A stretch of 64,000 bases of DNA, from NCBI RefSeq assembly GCF_000337815.1, contig NZ_AOLN01000010.1, positions 124,001 to 188,000 of the forward strand, in the 5' to 3' direction. Position 1 is the stretch's first letter; the number at the start of each line of letters is the position of its first letter. The translations under genes were made by a program, and so were the position numbers. This stretch comes from Haloferax mucosum ATCC BAA-1512 (GTDB lineage: Archaea > Halobacteriota > Halobacteria > Halobacteriales > Haloferacaceae). The notes beneath the pieces were generated by a model. It ran no database searches. It worked only from the letters and a program-made list of their open reading frames with translations, and was not told the origin of the DNA. This document shows, one piece after another, positions 55,755 through 64,000 of this stretch.

Positions 55755-57551
55755 CTACTCGAAGAACCCGAAGTGACGGATGTAGAAGTACAGGAAGATG
55801 AGGGGAGAGACGAGTGCGACGGTCGAAACGAGGTCGTACGTGCGTTCGAGTAAGATGACCTCCGGGAGGTAGGTTTTGCTGGCGGTGTGTTTGTCGTAAA
55901 AGACGTCGCCAGCGGTGGTTCGCCAGTCGTCGCGTTCCGTTCGTGCGCGAATAAACGGGCCCGTCCGAGACGCGTAGAGGTCGCCGTTTTCGTTCGTCAC
56001 GGCGTAGCCATCAGCGCTCGTCGATTCTGGTGTGCCGCCGTAGAGATAGACGCGTCTTCCGGTCAATGGCTCTCCCGTTTTCGGGTCTTCAACGTGGATT
56101 CGGACACGCTTTCCGTGCACGTGTTCGATGGCTATCTCCGGTTGTCTGTACTGAATCCTGTTCGTGACGTCAACATCGATTTCTTGGCCGTGAATCGTGA
56201 CCATCGACGTGACCGTTTTCGGCGCGTTGGAGATGACGATTCGTCGGTATGCGACCGGCTGTTTGGGTTCGATTGAAACGTGTTTCTGCGGTATTTGGGA
56301 CGTCTTGACGTTGTAGCCCTCGAAGCCGATAACGGAGGCTTCGGTCGTCGAATATTCCGTGGACGTCACCGTCGGGTTCCGGTCCACGCCGACGAGGTAC
56401 GTGCGTGGGACGTGCGGGGGGTCGTGGTCAACGTCTCGGTCGTCGTTCGTGTGTTTCGTCGTTCGGTGATACTGCCGTACCGAGTAGGTCCCCCACGTTC
56501 CTGTGACGTATTGGTCGTCGCCAAGCGCAAGGTAGCTCCACAGCCGACGATTCAATAGCTGGTTACGATTGACTCCGTCGGGCCCGTGTGGACCGTCGAG
56601 TGTGAGGACGAGATGTTTCGTCTCGTTGTCCACTTCGATGACCGTCTGTTGAACGTCAAGCGAACCGGCATCGGTGACGAGGACCTCCGTCGAGTCGGTG
56701 ACCTCGGTTTGTTCGAATCGGTGATTTCTGTCTCTGTCCACGTCGAACACGTCCCAACCACCGATGTCGTCCCAGTCTTTCTCGATTGCAGTCCGTGCGA
56801 TTCGGACCGTGATTTCAGCGTGGACTGTCAACGTCTGCTTGTCGTTCGAAGAGAGACCTCTGTACGAGATCGTGTCGCCTCCCTCGTCGAATCGCTCTCC
56901 TTCGATTGTCACCCACCGATCGACTTTGTGGTGTAATTCGTACCGGTAACAGGTCTTGAAGCCGTCTCGGCGTACGCGTTCTGTTTCGTTGTCACCGTCG
57001 ATGTCTCTGTGGGAGTATTCCCAGTCCGGGTCCGTACAGTGGTTTTCAGGTGGCATGCTCGGACTGATTCGGTAGTCGGCGTAGTTGAGGACCTTGCCCC
57101 GAGAACCGATGAGAAGCGGATAGTCGCTCTGTTGGCTGTGCCCATTCGTTCCCAATCGAGGTTGCGCACCGCCGTGGACCCCCAGCAGTGTGACGTGGGC
57201 GTCTCTGATTACCCCGCTGTCTTTCGTCTCGGACGACGGGAGCGTCCGTGACGACCGCTCGTCCGTGCTGAGTCTATCGAGGCTATCACGTTGATACTCG
57301 TAGAGCGACGTCCCGTCGATTTTGTATTGCGGTTTCGTCGTTCGGTACGTGATGTCAGACACTTTCGCGTAGGCTGTCCCCGACTCGACGTCTCCCGAGA
57401 TACTCGCCGGGTTTTGTTCTTGGTCGTCGGAGTGGAAGATGCGGGCTTGTTCGTCGCTGAGGACACCGCTCGCCGAGACTATCGCTGGCGTACACAGGAG
57501 CAACGCAACAAAAAGTACGCGTATTGTTCGAGTCGTTCTTGGGCGGGTCAC
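55755..57551 (-). CDS. Large secreted surface protein with C-terminal anchor
   Basis: A 598-residue protein with an N-terminal signal (VLFVALLLCTPAIVSA, cleavage near residue 27) and a C-terminal transmembrane helix (VALVSPLIFLYFYIRHF, near 580). The long middle part is predominantly beta, with a segment like a bacterial surface domain at GEPLTGRRVYLYGGTPE (about 490-505). Cysteines are few. It is the third gene of the minus-strand operon with a pilin-like protein and a Lon-like protease, so it is probably an exported component of the mating apparatus. No family recognised. Confidence 0.65.
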   Translation of the reverse strand: MTRPRTTRTIRVLFVALLLCTPAIVSASGVLSDEQARIFHSDDQEQNPASISGDVESGTAYAKVSDITYRTTKPQYKIDGTSLYEYQRDSLDRLSTDERSSRTLPSSETKDSGVIRDAHVTLLGVHGGAQPRLGTNGHSQQSDYPLLIGSRGKVLNYADYRISPSMPPENHCTDPDWEYSHRDIDGDNETERVRRDGFKTCYRYELHHKVDRWVTIEGERFDEGGDTISYRGLSSNDKQTLTVHAEITVRIARTAIEKDWDDIGGWDVFDVDRDRNHRFEQTEVTDSTEVLVTDAGSLDVQQTVIEVDNETKHLVLTLDGPHGPDGVNRNQLLNRRLWSYLALGDDQYVTGTWGTYSVRQYHRTTKHTNDDRDVDHDPPHVPRTYLVGVDRNPTVTSTEYSTTEASVIGFEGYNVKTSQIPQKHVSIEPKQPVAYRRIVISNAPKTVTSMVTIHGQEIDVDVTNRIQYRQPEIAIEHVHGKRVRIHVEDPKTGEPLTGRRVYLYGGTPESTSADGYAVTNENGDLYASRTGPFIRARTERDDWRTTAGDVFYDKHTASKTYLPEVILLERTYDLVSTVALVSPLIFLYFYIRHFGFFE

Positions 57552-57566
57552 GGTGTGACTCGTGAC

Positions 57567-57929
57567 TTAGCTGAGGCCGACGCCGAGCAGTCCAGTAAGG
57601 AATCGGACGGCGGTAACGACGGCGGCCGCACCGGCGACGCCGATGAACGAGTTTCGAATCCGTGTTCTTCCTTTGTCACTTTGTTCGGTGTCGGTTCCGG
57701 CGGTCATGTACTGGAAGACGCCGAATGCGCCGTTCGGCACCGCAACGAACGCGATGACTGCCGCGAGGAAGTTACCGACATCCTTCATCTGTTTTTTGAG
57801 TTCACCCTTGGCCTTATCGCCGTCGTCGTCGGCGGCGACCGGTGCCGTACAGACGAGGAGCACCGACATGAAGACCATCGCTATTTTGAGCACTCGCGCT
57901 ACGCCGTGCTGTCTCTGCAAATCTGTCAT
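57567..57929 (-). CDS. VirB2/TrbC-like pilin
   Basis: A 120-residue protein with a hydrophobic signal (VLKIAMVFMSVLLVCTAPVAAD, cleavage near residue 33), a charged linker, and two helices (about 52-70 and 95-116) separated by the short basic loop DTEQSDKGRTRIRNS. Two helices after a signal are the hallmark of VirB2/TrbC pilins. ATG 57929 is preferred to a TTG at 57935. It stands 15 bases before the surface-protein gene and 57 bases after the Lon-like protease gene. Confidence 0.75.
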   Translation of the reverse strand: MTDLQRQHGVARVLKIAMVFMSVLLVCTAPVAADDDGDKAKGELKKQMKDVGNFLAAVIAFVAVPNGAFGVFQYMTAGTDTEQSDKGRTRIRNSFIGVAGAAAVVTAVRFLTGLLGVGLS

Positions 57930-57985
57930 ATGCAACCGATATTTTCAATCACACTAATATGTTGCGAAATGTCAAAATCAGTGTA

Positions 57986-58753
57986 TTATGTTGGCACACG
58001 ACGTTCGATGGGTGCTTCGATTGTACTTTGCTCCGTCGTGTTCCCGATACAGGATGGGTGCTGGTTCAAGCCGTACGTTGCGGCTTCACGAAACGTTGAC
58101 ACTCCAACTATCTCGATACCATCGACTGCGACCCCCTGTCCGGCCGGAACGAGGAACGTCGTCACATTCCGCTGTCGCGCATTTTTCGCTTTCTCCAGTA
58201 CTCGGTCTACCTGTACGACGGTTCCGTCGCTCGATAACCCGCCGGTGACCGCGACGCTCTCGTTTAACTCGACACACTCGTTTGTGGCCGCAAACCCGAG
58301 TGCTAACGACAGTGCCGCACTTCCCCCACCGACTATCTCCCACGATTTCGGCGGCGACACGTCAACGACCGCCCCTCGATACCGTGGCGGATGCTTGCTC
58401 GCTTCGGCGGTCTCCCACGCGGTTCGCATCGACTGCTGAACTGCCGCCGTGTGCGAGACACCATCGACATTGAGGTACAGTCCGTCTGTCGGCACCGATG
58501 CGACTCGTGCCGGAACGGCTATCGCTTCTCCTCGACCCTTGTCGTATGCGTACAGCGATACGTGTTCCTGCGTTCCGCTCGCTGTCGTTCCGCTCGCACC
58601 CGCGAACACGGCGATCTCCTGTTGGTCTTGTTCGACACCTTCGATGCGACGTTCGATCGACGCGCTCCTGTGATCGACGGCGGCCGTCCAACTGAGGTCG
58701 ATAAGCACGAGTGCGACGAGTAAGACGATAAGTGCGCGAGTTCTCGCTTCCAT
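57986..58753 (-). CDS. Membrane-anchored Lon-type (S16) serine protease domain
   Basis: A 255-residue protein starting at ATG 58753 (a GTG at 58771 would add six residues). It has one N-terminal transmembrane helix (about 8-27) and then an S16 protease fold. The catalytic Ser is in VGGGSAALS and the catalytic Lys in VDRVLEKAK, exactly 43 residues apart, as in bacterial Lon. VAVTGGLSSDGTVVQV and ATYGL match the rest of the domain. There is no AAA+ part. It may process the pilin or another mating-apparatus component. It is the first gene of its operon. Confidence 0.82.
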   Translation of the reverse strand: MEARTRALIVLLVALVLIDLSWTAAVDHRSASIERRIEGVEQDQQEIAVFAGASGTTASGTQEHVSLYAYDKGRGEAIAVPARVASVPTDGLYLNVDGVSHTAAVQQSMRTAWETAEASKHPPRYRGAVVDVSPPKSWEIVGGGSAALSLALGFAATNECVELNESVAVTGGLSSDGTVVQVDRVLEKAKNARQRNVTTFLVPAGQGVAVDGIEIVGVSTFREAATYGLNQHPSCIGNTTEQSTIEAPIERRVPT

Positions 58754-58838
58754 CTCTCGGTAGATACCCACGTTGTCCCTGGGATAGAATATGTTTTATA
58801 TTTCCATTTTCCAGTACGCTGTAGAAGCTTTCATTCAG

Positions 58839-59816
58839 ATGAGTAGCCGCTCTCCCCGCTTCATCGACGAGGCACACGGCCTGTGGAGCGTCGCCGCCAG
58901 TTGCATGGCTCTCGTCCAGATCAGCATTCCCGACGTTTCCGAAGTCATCCGCGGTGCAATCAAGTGGCTCCTCGTCAACACCGTCGAAGGGATTCTCGAT
59001 GCGCTCACGATTATCTTCTCGTTCGGGTTCGAAACGTTCCTCTTCTATCCGAACCCCGCCACAGTCCCCATCCTCGACACCATCTGGAAGCTATCGCTCG
59101 GCGCGTACGCGGTCCTCGCGGGTCTCTCGTTTCTCTACATACTCCTCATATCACAGTACTTTCCGGGGACCGACGCCGCCGACCTGCAGTACCACTTAGA
59201 GCAGACGACGAAGTACTTCGTCGTCGTCTTCGTCTCCAGAGAACTCATCGCGTTCTTCGCCGCGTTCACAAATACGCTCGCTGGAGTCTACTATCGATCT
59301 TCCTACGACCCAAGCCTCGGCGTTTCGATGATTCGACAGAGCATGGACTCCATGACGATTTTCGTCGGGTTTCAGTGGGGACTCCTCGCTTCGATTCTGC
59401 TTTTCATCGCCGGCGTCGGTCTCATCTTACTGCTCGTCGCTCGTATGCTCATTATCTTCACTACGTACGCGCTCCTGCCGCTCCTCCTCGGCCTCAAGCT
59501 CGTCGAAGTCGGGCCGTGGAGTCGTCTTAACGACCTCGGTGAGAAATTCATCACCACCAGTGCGAAACTCATGCTGTACGGTCTTTTCGTCACCGCGCTC
59601 ATCTGGACGAGCACGCTCCTGACCGGACTGGGTACATACGACCCGCCGTCCGATGGTTCGTTCGCCGGTGGTGAATCACTCGATGCCACCGCTCCAGACG
59701 CCGCCTTTGCCGCCTCCAACCCGCTCCCCACCGTGCTCAAAGATTTCTTCTTCCTCGTCACGCCGCTTCTCATCATCGACTTCGTCGGCTTCCAACTCGT
59801 GATAGAACTCATATGA
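58839..59816 (+). CDS. VirB6/TrbL-like conjugation membrane protein 1
   Basis: A 325-residue protein with about seven transmembrane segments. It starts at ATG 58839 (MSSRSPRFIDEAHG); an in-frame ATG at 58791 adds 16 residues. VARMLIIFTTYALLPLLLGLKLVEVGPW and LNDLGEKFITTSAKLML are the core helices of VirB6/TrbL-like proteins. It begins a co-directional set with the next two TrbL-like proteins and overlaps the next by ATGA. TATA-like TTTTATAT at about 58793-58800 stands in the divergent region. Confidence 0.78.
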   Translation: MSSRSPRFIDEAHGLWSVAASCMALVQISIPDVSEVIRGAIKWLLVNTVEGILDALTIIFSFGFETFLFYPNPATVPILDTIWKLSLGAYAVLAGLSFLYILLISQYFPGTDAADLQYHLEQTTKYFVVVFVSRELIAFFAAFTNTLAGVYYRSSYDPSLGVSMIRQSMDSMTIFVGFQWGLLASILLFIAGVGLILLLVARMLIIFTTYALLPLLLGLKLVEVGPWSRLNDLGEKFITTSAKLMLYGLFVTALIWTSTLLTGLGTYDPPSDGSFAGGESLDATAPDAAFAASNPLPTVLKDFFFLVTPLLIIDFVGFQLVIELI

Positions 59817-61159
59817 CCCGAACAACCGACACCACCAACCGTATCCGGTCGCCTCTCAGTGAACCCTCCCGTTCAGAGACAGCCGACAGTGCCGCGTCCG
59901 GAGGACACACACGGAACCACGCCGCGTTCTTCCTCCTCGTCGGCATCAAAGGTCCCATCAAAGACGTCATCAACCAACTCTTTTTCGGCCTGTTCGATCT
60001 CATCGTCGGTCTCCTCTCCGACATTCTGAGAGAATTCATTTATCTCAACCCACAGCACCTTCGCGCCGTCGAGGGCGTGTACGAGCTTGGAATCTTCTTT
60101 TTCTTCGTTATCGTCGCCCTCTATGGCACCGCGATGCTCGGTCTGTTCGAACTGTTCCCCAGCACCGAGCGAACGGACCCGATTCGCTTTGCCGCCCGCG
60201 CGCTCGCGGCCACGACGTCGATCTGGATTGTGAACCCGCCCGGGTGGGGTCCGAACCTCCTCGATAGAGGTGCGTTCGCGGCCGCCTTCGTCGTCGCCAA
60301 CGAGTTGTCCGACCTCTATCTCGACGAACTCGGCACGGGAATCTCGTTTCAGAGTGACCAGATTGCGAACGCGCTTGGTGCGCCGTTCGTCATCTTGGGA
60401 GCCGGCTATCTCATCGGTGGGACGATACTCACTGCCGAACTCGTTCTCCTCATCCTTCTGTTGATGCGGCAGGTCATCGTCATTGCGACCTACGCTCTTT
60501 ACCCAGCGCTCATCGCGCTCTGGATAGCCGACAGCGGCCCGATGAAGTACGGACAGAAACTCTCGTCGAAGATGTTCCAGACGTGTATCACGCTCATCGC
60601 GGGCGGTGTCATTATCTCCGCAGTGTTTGCTGTGGGGATGGGACTGCTCACGGAGACCAGTCCGTTTTTCGCTGGTGGGGTTCCGTCGAGTACCACCACT
60701 GACGGTGCTCCCGTTGCCAACGGTGTTTTCGCCACTCCGAACCCGGGAGACGTCGTGATGAACTTCCTCCTGAAAGCGCTCATCGTCATCGTCGTCCTTG
60801 GCTTACCGTCGTTGATGCTCGTGCAGATGCTTGGCTCCGTGGGAAGTGCACTTTCGAGTGTTGCACAAGCGGGTGCGGCGGTGGCAACGAGCGGGGCGAG
60901 TCTGTCGGCGTCCGTCGCCAGTCAGGGAGCCAAAACTGCCGCCAAACAGGTCGGTAAACAGGGCTTACGGAAGGGATTACAATCGACGGCGCAGATGGGT
61001 GCGTCGAAGGCGAAAGCGGGCGCGAAAAAGAAAGTCAAACAGACGACCTCTCGACTAAAGAACACTGCAACTGACCTCGAACCCGCTCCGGTCGCCGCGA
61101 ACACCAACCGACACGCACCCGCGGCGGAAGACGAAGATGAAGAAGAGCGGCGACGCTGA
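59813..61159 (+). CDS. VirB6/TrbL-like conjugation membrane protein 2
   Basis: A 448-residue protein with about eight transmembrane helices and a polar, basic C-terminal tail of about 100 residues ending in a poly-acidic stretch. The motif YGTAMLGLFELFP, the TDPIRFAARALAATTSIWIVNPPG segment and VIVIATYALYPALIALWIADSGPMKYG are shared with protein 3, so the two are paralogues. It forms part of the mating channel. The Ala/Ser-rich region about 340-375 may be a flexible linker. Confidence 0.8.
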   Translation: MTRTTDTTNRIRSPLSEPSRSETADSAASGGHTRNHAAFFLLVGIKGPIKDVINQLFFGLFDLIVGLLSDILREFIYLNPQHLRAVEGVYELGIFFFFVIVALYGTAMLGLFELFPSTERTDPIRFAARALAATTSIWIVNPPGWGPNLLDRGAFAAAFVVANELSDLYLDELGTGISFQSDQIANALGAPFVILGAGYLIGGTILTAELVLLILLLMRQVIVIATYALYPALIALWIADSGPMKYGQKLSSKMFQTCITLIAGGVIISAVFAVGMGLLTETSPFFAGGVPSSTTTDGAPVANGVFATPNPGDVVMNFLLKALIVIVVLGLPSLMLVQMLGSVGSALSSVAQAGAAVATSGASLSASVASQGAKTAAKQVGKQGLRKGLQSTAQMGASKAKAGAKKKVKQTTSRLKNTATDLEPAPVAANTNRHAPAAEDEDEEERRR

Positions 61160-61247
61160 ACCGTTTGAGTCAATGTAACATGACAGCACCCCTCCGCATC
61201 CAACTGTCAATAAAAGATTAAATAGGGTGAGAAAAAACGGCTGATAG

Positions 61248-63188
61248 ATGCTCGCTGGGGCCGCAGTTGCGCTCGGTAGACGGCTTACCGATAGCGTTGC
61301 GGCCGCCGCCTTCCCACTGGTCATCGACTTCGGTATCAAAGATGTCCTCAAGTGGTTCAACAGACGGATACTGAATGCGGTCTTCACACTGGTCGAACTC
61401 CTCTTTTCGAGCGTCGTCTCCGAAATGCTCAAACTGCATCCGAACGAGTTGACCAAACTCTCCGAGATATACGACCTCTCGACGGTGCTTTTTTTCACGC
61501 TTCTCACCCTCTATGGGCTTTCGTACCTCGGTGTCTTCCAACTGTTCCCACAAAACCAACAGACTGACCCGTACCGGTTCATATCTCGGGCCTTCGCGGC
61601 GCTCATGGCTCTGTTGGTCGTGAACCCGCCGGGAGAGTCGTCGTTGTTCTCGAAGGGGGTATTCGCGTGGGCGTTCACGATATCGAACGAGAGCATCGAC
61701 CTGTTCTTGAAAGGGGTTGACCTCACTGTCTCCCTTTCGGACAACCCCGCCGGGGGACTCGAAGGGACGGTTCCACCGTCTGTCATGCTCGTTCTCGGCA
61801 TCGTCATCCTGTTGGTCGTCGTCGTCTCGCAGATACTTCTGCTCGTGATGCTCGTCGCCCGGCAGATTCTCGTCTACTTCACCTACGCGTTGTTCCCACT
61901 TCTCATCGTGTTCTGGGTTGCCGACGCTGGTCCACTCAAGCACGCGAAGAATCTCTCGGAGAAGTTGTTCAAGGCGACGGGGATGCTCATCCCGGGTGGC
62001 GTCCTCATCGCCGGTATCTTCGCGGTCGGCATGAAGTTCACGTCGGGGACGCTCAGCACGTTCAGCGGAGCGGTAACCGCGGCGGGCGTCGATGCGTCGT
62101 TCGCATCCAGTCCGGTCCACGAGGTTATCTCGCTTTTGATGCCGCTTCTTACGGTTGCCTCGGTGGCGTTGTTGACGAATATGCAACTGTTGCAGTGGTT
62201 GTCCGGGGCTGGACTCGGGAATCTCCCGACTCCCAGTCCGGGGCAGGCACTGAGCGGTTCGAAGAATGCGGTTTCGAACTTGCGGAGCGGTTCGATTTCG
62301 GGTGGGATGGGCAGTGGTGGCACCAATCCTGGCGGCGTCGTCGCCCAGGCCAGGGAGACTGGACAGCAAGCGGCCCAGCGCATACCGTCCGACCCTTCGG
62401 GTCCGATGATGACTGCTGCCGCTGGCGGCGGGAACGACCTCGATAACGTGAGCGTGGCCGACGGTTCCGACGACGTGGACTTCGATGACTTCGGGGGCTT
62501 CGACCACCCTGGCTTCGACGACATAGAGACCGATCCGGACAAACCGGGGTACTCCGCTCACGACATGGAGACGGGCGAGACCAGCACCACCGACGAGTAC
62601 ACTATGGTGGACGCTCGGCGCGATGCCGCTGCCGAAACCGATGGCTTCACATCTGATGGGTTCCGTTTCTATGCTGACGACCCGACCGATGCACAGCGTG
62701 ACTTGCGAGACAAGCGTGCTCGGCAGCACTACATGGAGAAGAGTGAGGACTTCAGCGAACTCAGCATCACGGACTTCACGGAAGAGGAGTTCATGAACCT
62801 CACGGATGACCAGCAGAAGCGGCTCGAATTCCGTGACCATCAGCCCGATAGTCCGGCAAGCAAGATGCTCAAAGAGATGGTTAGTCCGGCGGCGGGGATG
62901 GCAGTTGGTGCTGTTCTCGGGGCTTCAGGCCTTGCCACAGCCAGCATCGGTGGTTCAGCTCTGGCTGGTGCGGTGACAATTGCTGGGAAAGGTGTCGTTG
63001 CGAGTACCGCGAAAGAGACGCTCAACAATGGTGCTCGTAGTGGACTCAATCACGTCGGGGCCGTCTTTGGAGATGGGCTTAAATCAGTTGGTGAAGGAGT
63101 AACAGACCGCCTTGGCATTAGAAACAGTAGTAGCGACAGTACCGATAGCTCGAGTAATGCATCAAAAGACCACGAGAAATACGAATGA
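61248..63188 (+). CDS. VirB6/TrbL-like conjugation protein 3 with variable C-terminal cassette
   Basis: A 646-residue protein. Residues 1-320 are a VirB6/TrbL-like membrane domain with about eight helices and the TDPYRFISRAFAAL motif. Residues about 325-500 are a Gly/Ser- and Asp-rich linker. The segment SEDF...DFTEEEFMNLTDDQQKRLE (about 498-527) is repeated at 63937-64000. The last 118 residues (after about 528) form a separate Gly/Ala-rich, hydrophobic domain with low-complexity tail. The next gene overlaps by ATGA. This is the layout of a polymorphic effector tail with an immunity gene, although toxicity is not demonstrated. Confidence 0.8.
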   Translation: MLAGAAVALGRRLTDSVAAAAFPLVIDFGIKDVLKWFNRRILNAVFTLVELLFSSVVSEMLKLHPNELTKLSEIYDLSTVLFFTLLTLYGLSYLGVFQLFPQNQQTDPYRFISRAFAALMALLVVNPPGESSLFSKGVFAWAFTISNESIDLFLKGVDLTVSLSDNPAGGLEGTVPPSVMLVLGIVILLVVVVSQILLLVMLVARQILVYFTYALFPLLIVFWVADAGPLKHAKNLSEKLFKATGMLIPGGVLIAGIFAVGMKFTSGTLSTFSGAVTAAGVDASFASSPVHEVISLLMPLLTVASVALLTNMQLLQWLSGAGLGNLPTPSPGQALSGSKNAVSNLRSGSISGGMGSGGTNPGGVVAQARETGQQAAQRIPSDPSGPMMTAAAGGGNDLDNVSVADGSDDVDFDDFGGFDHPGFDDIETDPDKPGYSAHDMETGETSTTDEYTMVDARRDAAAETDGFTSDGFRFYADDPTDAQRDLRDKRARQHYMEKSEDFSELSITDFTEEEFMNLTDDQQKRLEFRDHQPDSPASKMLKEMVSPAAGMAVGAVLGASGLATASIGGSALAGAVTIAGKGVVASTAKETLNNGARSGLNHVGAVFGDGLKSVGEGVTDRLGIRNSSSDSTDSSSNASKDHEKYE

Positions 63189-63913
63189 ACATGGAAGCTA
63201 ACCTCCTCGGCTACGACGACGAAGACTGTGGATTCGAAGTCTTCGATGAGAATAATAATCGACATGTTATCTCTGTCGAATGGGATGGTTCAATTGGACA
63301 ACACGCGACTAAGGATTACCCTCTGAAACGCGAGGACCGGACGCAGGAAGAACAACGTATCATGAGCCAAGTGGAGGTCCGGGCGAGGTATGCGGCCCAA
63401 CAAGAGTTTCCAGATGCGGATATTCTACTTCCGATGTGGGATATAGAACATTTGGAGGCTGGGCTTGAAGCGCTCGTGAACTACCCACTGGATGAGTTTC
63501 ATCGGGAATTCCGGGATTTCTACGAGGCACTTCGAGACCCCGGTCAGTTCATCACTGACTCGGACTTCGACCCGGAGATGGTCAAAGCGTTTAAGATATA
63601 TCGCTTCCGGGATGGCGAAATTCTGGATATCTCGCCCGTTCTCGTTCGTCATCTTACGGGAGGGAACACGGCGGACGATTACGGCCCGAAACCAGACTAC
63701 CCGGAAGACGAACTCATCAGTTGCTGTCTTCCGAATATGGAGTTCGTAGACTACTTCGACTACGAAACACAGATGCAAGACTTGGTTGTGGGTCACGTTG
63801 TCGCCCAGATTCGGGATTTATATCTTCATATGGGTGAGATGCCACCGGAAGAGTACCAAGTTGAGGGGATTGGGAAGCTCGACATCAACGGCGACGGGAT
63901 TGGCGATAACTAA
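63185..63913 (+). CDS. Acidic protein following the TrbL cassette, candidate immunity protein
   Basis: A 242-residue cytoplasmic acidic protein (no signal, no membrane helix) overlapping the previous stop by four bases. It has no recognisable family. The C-terminus ends in LDINGDGIGDN, an EF-hand/dockerin-like loop. Codon use is visibly less GC-rich than in the TrbL genes, suggesting separate acquisition. Its position directly after a variable C-terminal tail fits an immunity gene; this is inference. Confidence 0.6.
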   Translation: MNMEANLLGYDDEDCGFEVFDENNNRHVISVEWDGSIGQHATKDYPLKREDRTQEEQRIMSQVEVRARYAAQQEFPDADILLPMWDIEHLEAGLEALVNYPLDEFHREFRDFYEALRDPGQFITDSDFDPEMVKAFKIYRFRDGEILDISPVLVRHLTGGNTADDYGPKPDYPEDELISCCLPNMEFVDYFDYETQMQDLVVGHVVAQIRDLYLHMGEMPPEEYQVEGIGKLDINGDGIGDN

Positions 63914-64000
63914 TTCGGTCAATACTACATCGAAACGAGTGAGGACTTCACGGAAGAGGAGTTCATGAACCTCACGGATGACCAGCAGAAGCGGCTCGAA
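63914..64000 (+). pseudogene. Start-less duplicate of the TrbL-3 linker segment (orphan cassette start)
   Basis: Directly after the stop of the preceding gene, an open frame reads GQYYIETSEDFTEEEFMNLT, then DDQQKRLE to the window end. Bases 63944-64000 are identical to 62772-62828, and 63937-63949 also match 62741-62753, with 24 bases of the original (62754-62777) absent. No start codon precedes the repeat. It looks like an orphan C-terminal cassette, continuing outside the window. Confidence 0.75.

Noticed and set aside
61218-62840. 540-codon frame on the minus strand
   Set aside because: It is antisense to the TrbL-like gene, which has clear membrane helices and overlapping neighbours. Long shadow frames are normal in GC-rich DNA.

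Overview
The window is from a haloarchaeon, most likely Haloferax or a close relative, and probably from a megaplasmid or secondary replicon. The evidence is high GC, strongly acidic proteins, Tat-type lipoprotein signals, archaeal TATA boxes close to start codons, an Orc1/Cdc6 initiator, a TATA-binding protein, and a glucose-dehydrogenase paralogue with the Haloferax zinc-ligand set. From memory, the first 14.6 kb resembles the chitin-degradation region described for Haloferax mediterranei. That resemblance is an inference and was not checked by search.

Layout. (1) 1-14646: a chitin/aminosugar locus. It holds two tandem GH18 chitinases (the first cut by the window edge), a glucose-dehydrogenase-like enzyme, an IclR regulator, a DgoD-like enolase-superfamily protein, a sugar ABC importer (binding protein, two permeases, and an ATPase further along), a GH3 N-acetylglucosaminidase, and an operon of PLP lyase, PIG-L deacetylase and RidA. 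Together they suggest outside-to-inside chitin use, with glucosamine perhaps handled by an oxidative, non-phosphorylated route. (2) 14647-17415: AT-rich DNA with an IS6-family transposase remnant and an ABC-2 exporter pair. (3) 17649-22126: a complete ugpBAEC-like glycerol-3-phosphate importer, followed by an aspartate-type racemase and a bacterio-opsin-activator-type regulator. (4) 24072-30675: a five-gene minus-strand cluster with a pentapeptide-repeat ion channel, a zinc-ribbon protein, a DUF2617-like protein, a membrane spermidine-synthase-like protein and a lipoprotein. (5) 30676-35405: the replicon core, with ParA plus an acidic partner, Orc1/Cdc6, an iteron-rich origin and a TBP. It is surrounded by arrays of an AT-rich motif phased at exactly 9 bp.

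(6) 35656-38605: a TenA-C/TenA-E/sodium-solute-symporter operon that looks like thiamine-precursor salvage. (7) 38740-50361: mixed metabolic and regulatory genes (FMN-binding protein, GNAT, alpha/alpha-barrel protein, phosphodiesterase, TIM-barrel isomerase, aldo/keto reductase, Spo0M, TetR, iron-type binding protein with a palindromic operator), with two gene remnants and a gene desert at 50928-51752.

(8) 51753-64000: an archaeal conjugation-type (type IV secretion-like) module. It has a PrgI-like protein, a split VirB4 N-domain protein, the VirB4 ATPase, a divergent operon of Lon-like membrane protease, VirB2-like pilin and large surface protein, and three VirB6/TrbL-like membrane proteins. 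The last TrbL-like protein is followed by an overlapping acidic gene and then by a start-less duplicate of its own linker, running off the window. This layout resembles the exchangeable C-terminal cassettes of polymorphic toxin loci and is the strongest candidate for an undescribed system here.
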